From contig JAKBVZ010000034.1 of assembly GCA_021841005.1 (NCBI GenBank), forward strand, positions 38,002 through 102,001: a stretch of 64,000 nucleotides of DNA, given 5' to 3'. Origin of the DNA: Actinomycetes bacterium (GTDB taxonomy: Bacteria > Actinomycetota > Acidimicrobiia > Acidimicrobiales > JAMCPL01). Shown piece after piece: positions 62,519 to 64,000 of this stretch (position 1 is its first letter; the number at the start of each line of letters is the position of its first letter). Made by a program: the position numbers and the translations under genes. The notes below the pieces were generated by a model, which had not been told where the DNA came from, did no database searches, and worked only from the letters and a program-made list of their open reading frames with translations.

Positions 62519-64000
62519 ATGCCAGGCAACATCGATACCGGCACGAAAGCAGGGAAAGTGGTATCCCTGTCCGGAACTCACTCTCCTCTACATACGGAGC
62601 AGGCCATCCGGAAACGGCTGGCCATACCCGACTGGGCGGAGCGGGTCATGATCGTTGCGGAGTCCACCCATTGGGATCCTGACTGGGTACTCACGTCAGG
62701 CGAATACTACAAGTATATGGTGCGTCGGGCCTTGGAGAGGGCAATAACCGAACTGCAATCAGAAGAGCGCAGGGTGTTCGATGTCGAGTGCGTGTTCTTT
62801 CTGAGAAAGTATTTCGAACGCTCACCTCACAGGCAGGAGGCAATCAGAACCCTCGTCAACGCTGGCAGGATCAAGTTTACCGGTTCGGGCATAACTACAC
62901 CCGATACCCTACTACCGACCGAGGAAGCACTGGTAAGGGACCTGCTCACCGGGCGGGATTGGTTGCATGCCAACGGCATGCCAGTAGATCCTCGTACGCT
63001 CTACCTGCCCGACAGCTTCGGCCACACTCCTTGCCTCCCTTCTGTGGCAAAGTCGTGCGGCATACACTCGGTGGCATTGACGCGGATAGACGGCATGCAC
63101 TTCATAGGGCTCGAATACAGCCCGAAATCTCACTATCCAAGACTGATGTCCAGCGAGGAAATGTTACTGAACGAAAGTGCTCTGGACTTCATATGGAAGG
63201 ACTCGAATGGATCAGAGGTACTGGCTCACTGGAATGCATTCAACTACGGCCACGGTGACATGATCGCTGGCCACGGCGGCAGGCGCGATCGCGGCATGTA
63301 CCAGGGAGTTCCAGATCGCAGCGACGCAAACGTGACCCGCAAGATAGAGAAATTCGCCAGGGAACTTGATCGCTACTCCCCCACTCCGTATCTCCTACTT
63401 ACCATGGGCCTCGACTTCACTATCCCACTCAAGGGTCTAGTGGCCCTCTTGGACCGATACAACGAGTTGCATGGCAGGCAGTCGGGACTGTTCGTCGTCA
63501 ATGCGGGTTTGGACGACTATTTCGAACTCGTTCGATGCCATACCCAGTCGTTACCGTTAGTAACCCTGGATCCCAACCCTTATTTCATGGGCTTCTACGG
63601 ATCGCGGCTACCATTGAAGCGGATGCATCGCCGCATTACCGATTACCTAATCGCATCAGAAACCATTGCCTCCGTATCCGGCAATAGGCCACTGGCGCAA
63701 CAGATAGCCGCAGGCAACTCGCAGGCATGGGAGATAGCATCGGTAGGCAACCATCATGACTTCATCACCGGAACCGGATCTGACAGGGTCTATCACAAGG
63801 AGCAACGACCATGGCTCCTTCATGCCCTTGGAATGGCACGGCGAGCCGTGAGAGAGGCATCCCAGGTATCCTCACAATCACAATCACAATCACAATCACA
63901 ATCACAATCACAATCACAATCACAATCACAATCACAATCACAATCACAATCACAATCACAATCACAATCACAATCACAATCACAATCACAATCACAATCA
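62519..64000 (+). CDS. GH38-type alpha-mannosidase, 5' part, running off the window
   Basis: Open from ATG 62519 to the window end (494 codons seen). GH38 hallmarks: STHWDPDW with zinc ligands His51 and Asp53, nucleophile Asp165 in YLPDSFGHTP, and His412/His413 in NHHDFITGTG. The catalytic N-terminal domain is complete; from residue 452 the chain becomes an alternating Ser-Gln tract encoded by a hexanucleotide repeat up to the edge. Family members remove alpha-mannose; together with the GT87-like and YfhO-like transferases it may act on envelope mannan. No clear ribosome site, so a leaderless mRNA or later start is possible. Confidence 0.85.
   Translation, partial: MPGNIDTGTKAGKVVSLSGTHSPLHTEQAIRKRLAIPDWAERVMIVAESTHWDPDWVLTSGEYYKYMVRRALERAITELQSEERRVFDVECVFFLRKYFERSPHRQEAIRTLVNAGRIKFTGSGITTPDTLLPTEEALVRDLLTGRDWLHANGMPVDPRTLYLPDSFGHTPCLPSVAKSCGIHSVALTRIDGMHFIGLEYSPKSHYPRLMSSEEMLLNESALDFIWKDSNGSEVLAHWNAFNYGHGDMIAGHGGRRDRGMYQGVPDRSDANVTRKIEKFARELDRYSPTPYLLLTMGLDFTIPLKGLVALLDRYNELHGRQSGLFVVNAGLDDYFELVRCHTQSLPLVTLDPNPYFMGFYGSRLPLKRMHRRITDYLIASETIASVSGNRPLAQQIAAGNSQAWEIASVGNHHDFITGTGSDRVYHKEQRPWLLHALGMARRAVREASQVSSQSQSQSQSQSQSQSQSQSQSQSQSQSQSQSQSQSQSQSQSQS
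63872..64000. repeat. Hexanucleotide (TCACAA)n microsatellite inside the GH38 gene
   Basis: At least 21.5 uninterrupted copies of TCACAA run to the last base of the window, encoding Ser-Gln repeats in the GH38 frame. The period is a multiple of three, so length variation would not break the frame. The array continues beyond the window and may also mark an assembly edge. Confidence 0.95.

Noticed and set aside
63765..63995. Minus-strand ORF of alternating Ile-Val
   Set aside because: It is the reverse reading of the TCACAA microsatellite; the plus frame continues a clear GH38 enzyme.

Overview
The window looks like chromosome of a mid-GC actinobacterium. The signs are the gene order infC-rpmI-rplT-trmH-pheS-pheT with a DUF1844 gene opposite infC, a PucR-type regulator, a luciferase-like oxidoreductase of the F420-using kind, MoeZ-like adenylyltransferase/rhodanese chemistry, Tat lipoproteins, and a propionyl-CoA carboxylase/methylmalonyl-CoA mutase/BirA neighbourhood. 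An acidimicrobial-type lineage would fit the moderate GC, but the class is not resolved here. No phage, insertion sequence or CRISPR array was found.

Layout. 1-5.3 kb (mostly minus strand): a radical SAM/SPASM protein, a four-helix membrane protein, purD, icd and tRNA-Leu(UAG). 5.3-12.4 kb (minus): the translation block pheT, pheS, trmH, rplT, rpmI, infC; infC appears to start at a rare AUA codon. 12.4-15.6 kb: DUF1844 gene, tyrS, a 31-residue membrane ORF and ald. 15.8-35.4 kb: a pyrimidine and nucleoside catabolic region of three operons: (i) aminotransferase, CoA-acylating semialdehyde dehydrogenase, beta-ureidopropionase, dihydropyrimidinase and F420-type oxidoreductase; (ii) BMP lipoprotein, ABC ATPase, two permeases and nucleoside hydrolase; (iii) thymidine phosphorylase, deoxyribose-phosphate aldolase, aldehyde dehydrogenase and a truncated aldehyde-dehydrogenase-like partner. 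A PucR regulator lies between (i) and (ii). A nearly identical promoter-proximal element, with a 25-bp core that is exact in all three, stands in the same orientation in front of each operon.

35.4-40.8 kb: a sulfur-handling group, with DsrE-like protein, ArsR-rhodanese fusion, a decayed ORF, six exact or near-exact 14-bp repeats, and a 1178-residue protein that joins a bis-MGD molybdenum oxidoreductase to a complete NifS/IscS-type cysteine desulfurase. This fusion is the most unusual gene in the window. 40.9-54.9 kb: FGGY kinase, 2-hydroxyacid dehydrogenase, two large glycosyltransferase-like membrane proteins (GT87-like and YfhO-like), small membrane and lipoproteins, and a 1351-residue surface-anchored subtilase-like/beta-propeller protein. 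54.9-64 kb: birA, biotin carboxylase/BCCP, M20 amidohydrolase, methylmalonyl-CoA mutase catalytic subunit, rhodanese-MoeB and the 5' part of a GH38 alpha-mannosidase whose coding sequence runs into a hexanucleotide repeat at the window edge.

How it fits together. Nucleosides imported by the BMP/ABC system could be split by the hydrolase or phosphorylase. Deoxyribose-5-phosphate would go through DeoC and aldehyde dehydrogenase, and the pyrimidine base through the reductive pathway to beta-alanine or beta-aminoisobutyrate, then by transamination and MmsA to acetyl-CoA or propionyl-CoA. The carboxylase and mutase near 56-61 kb could carry propionyl-CoA towards succinyl-CoA. No canonical dihydropyrimidine dehydrogenase is present. 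A recurring oddity is the large number of recent-looking short direct duplications (11 to 47 bp) in intergenic DNA, at gene ends and in low-complexity protein linkers.
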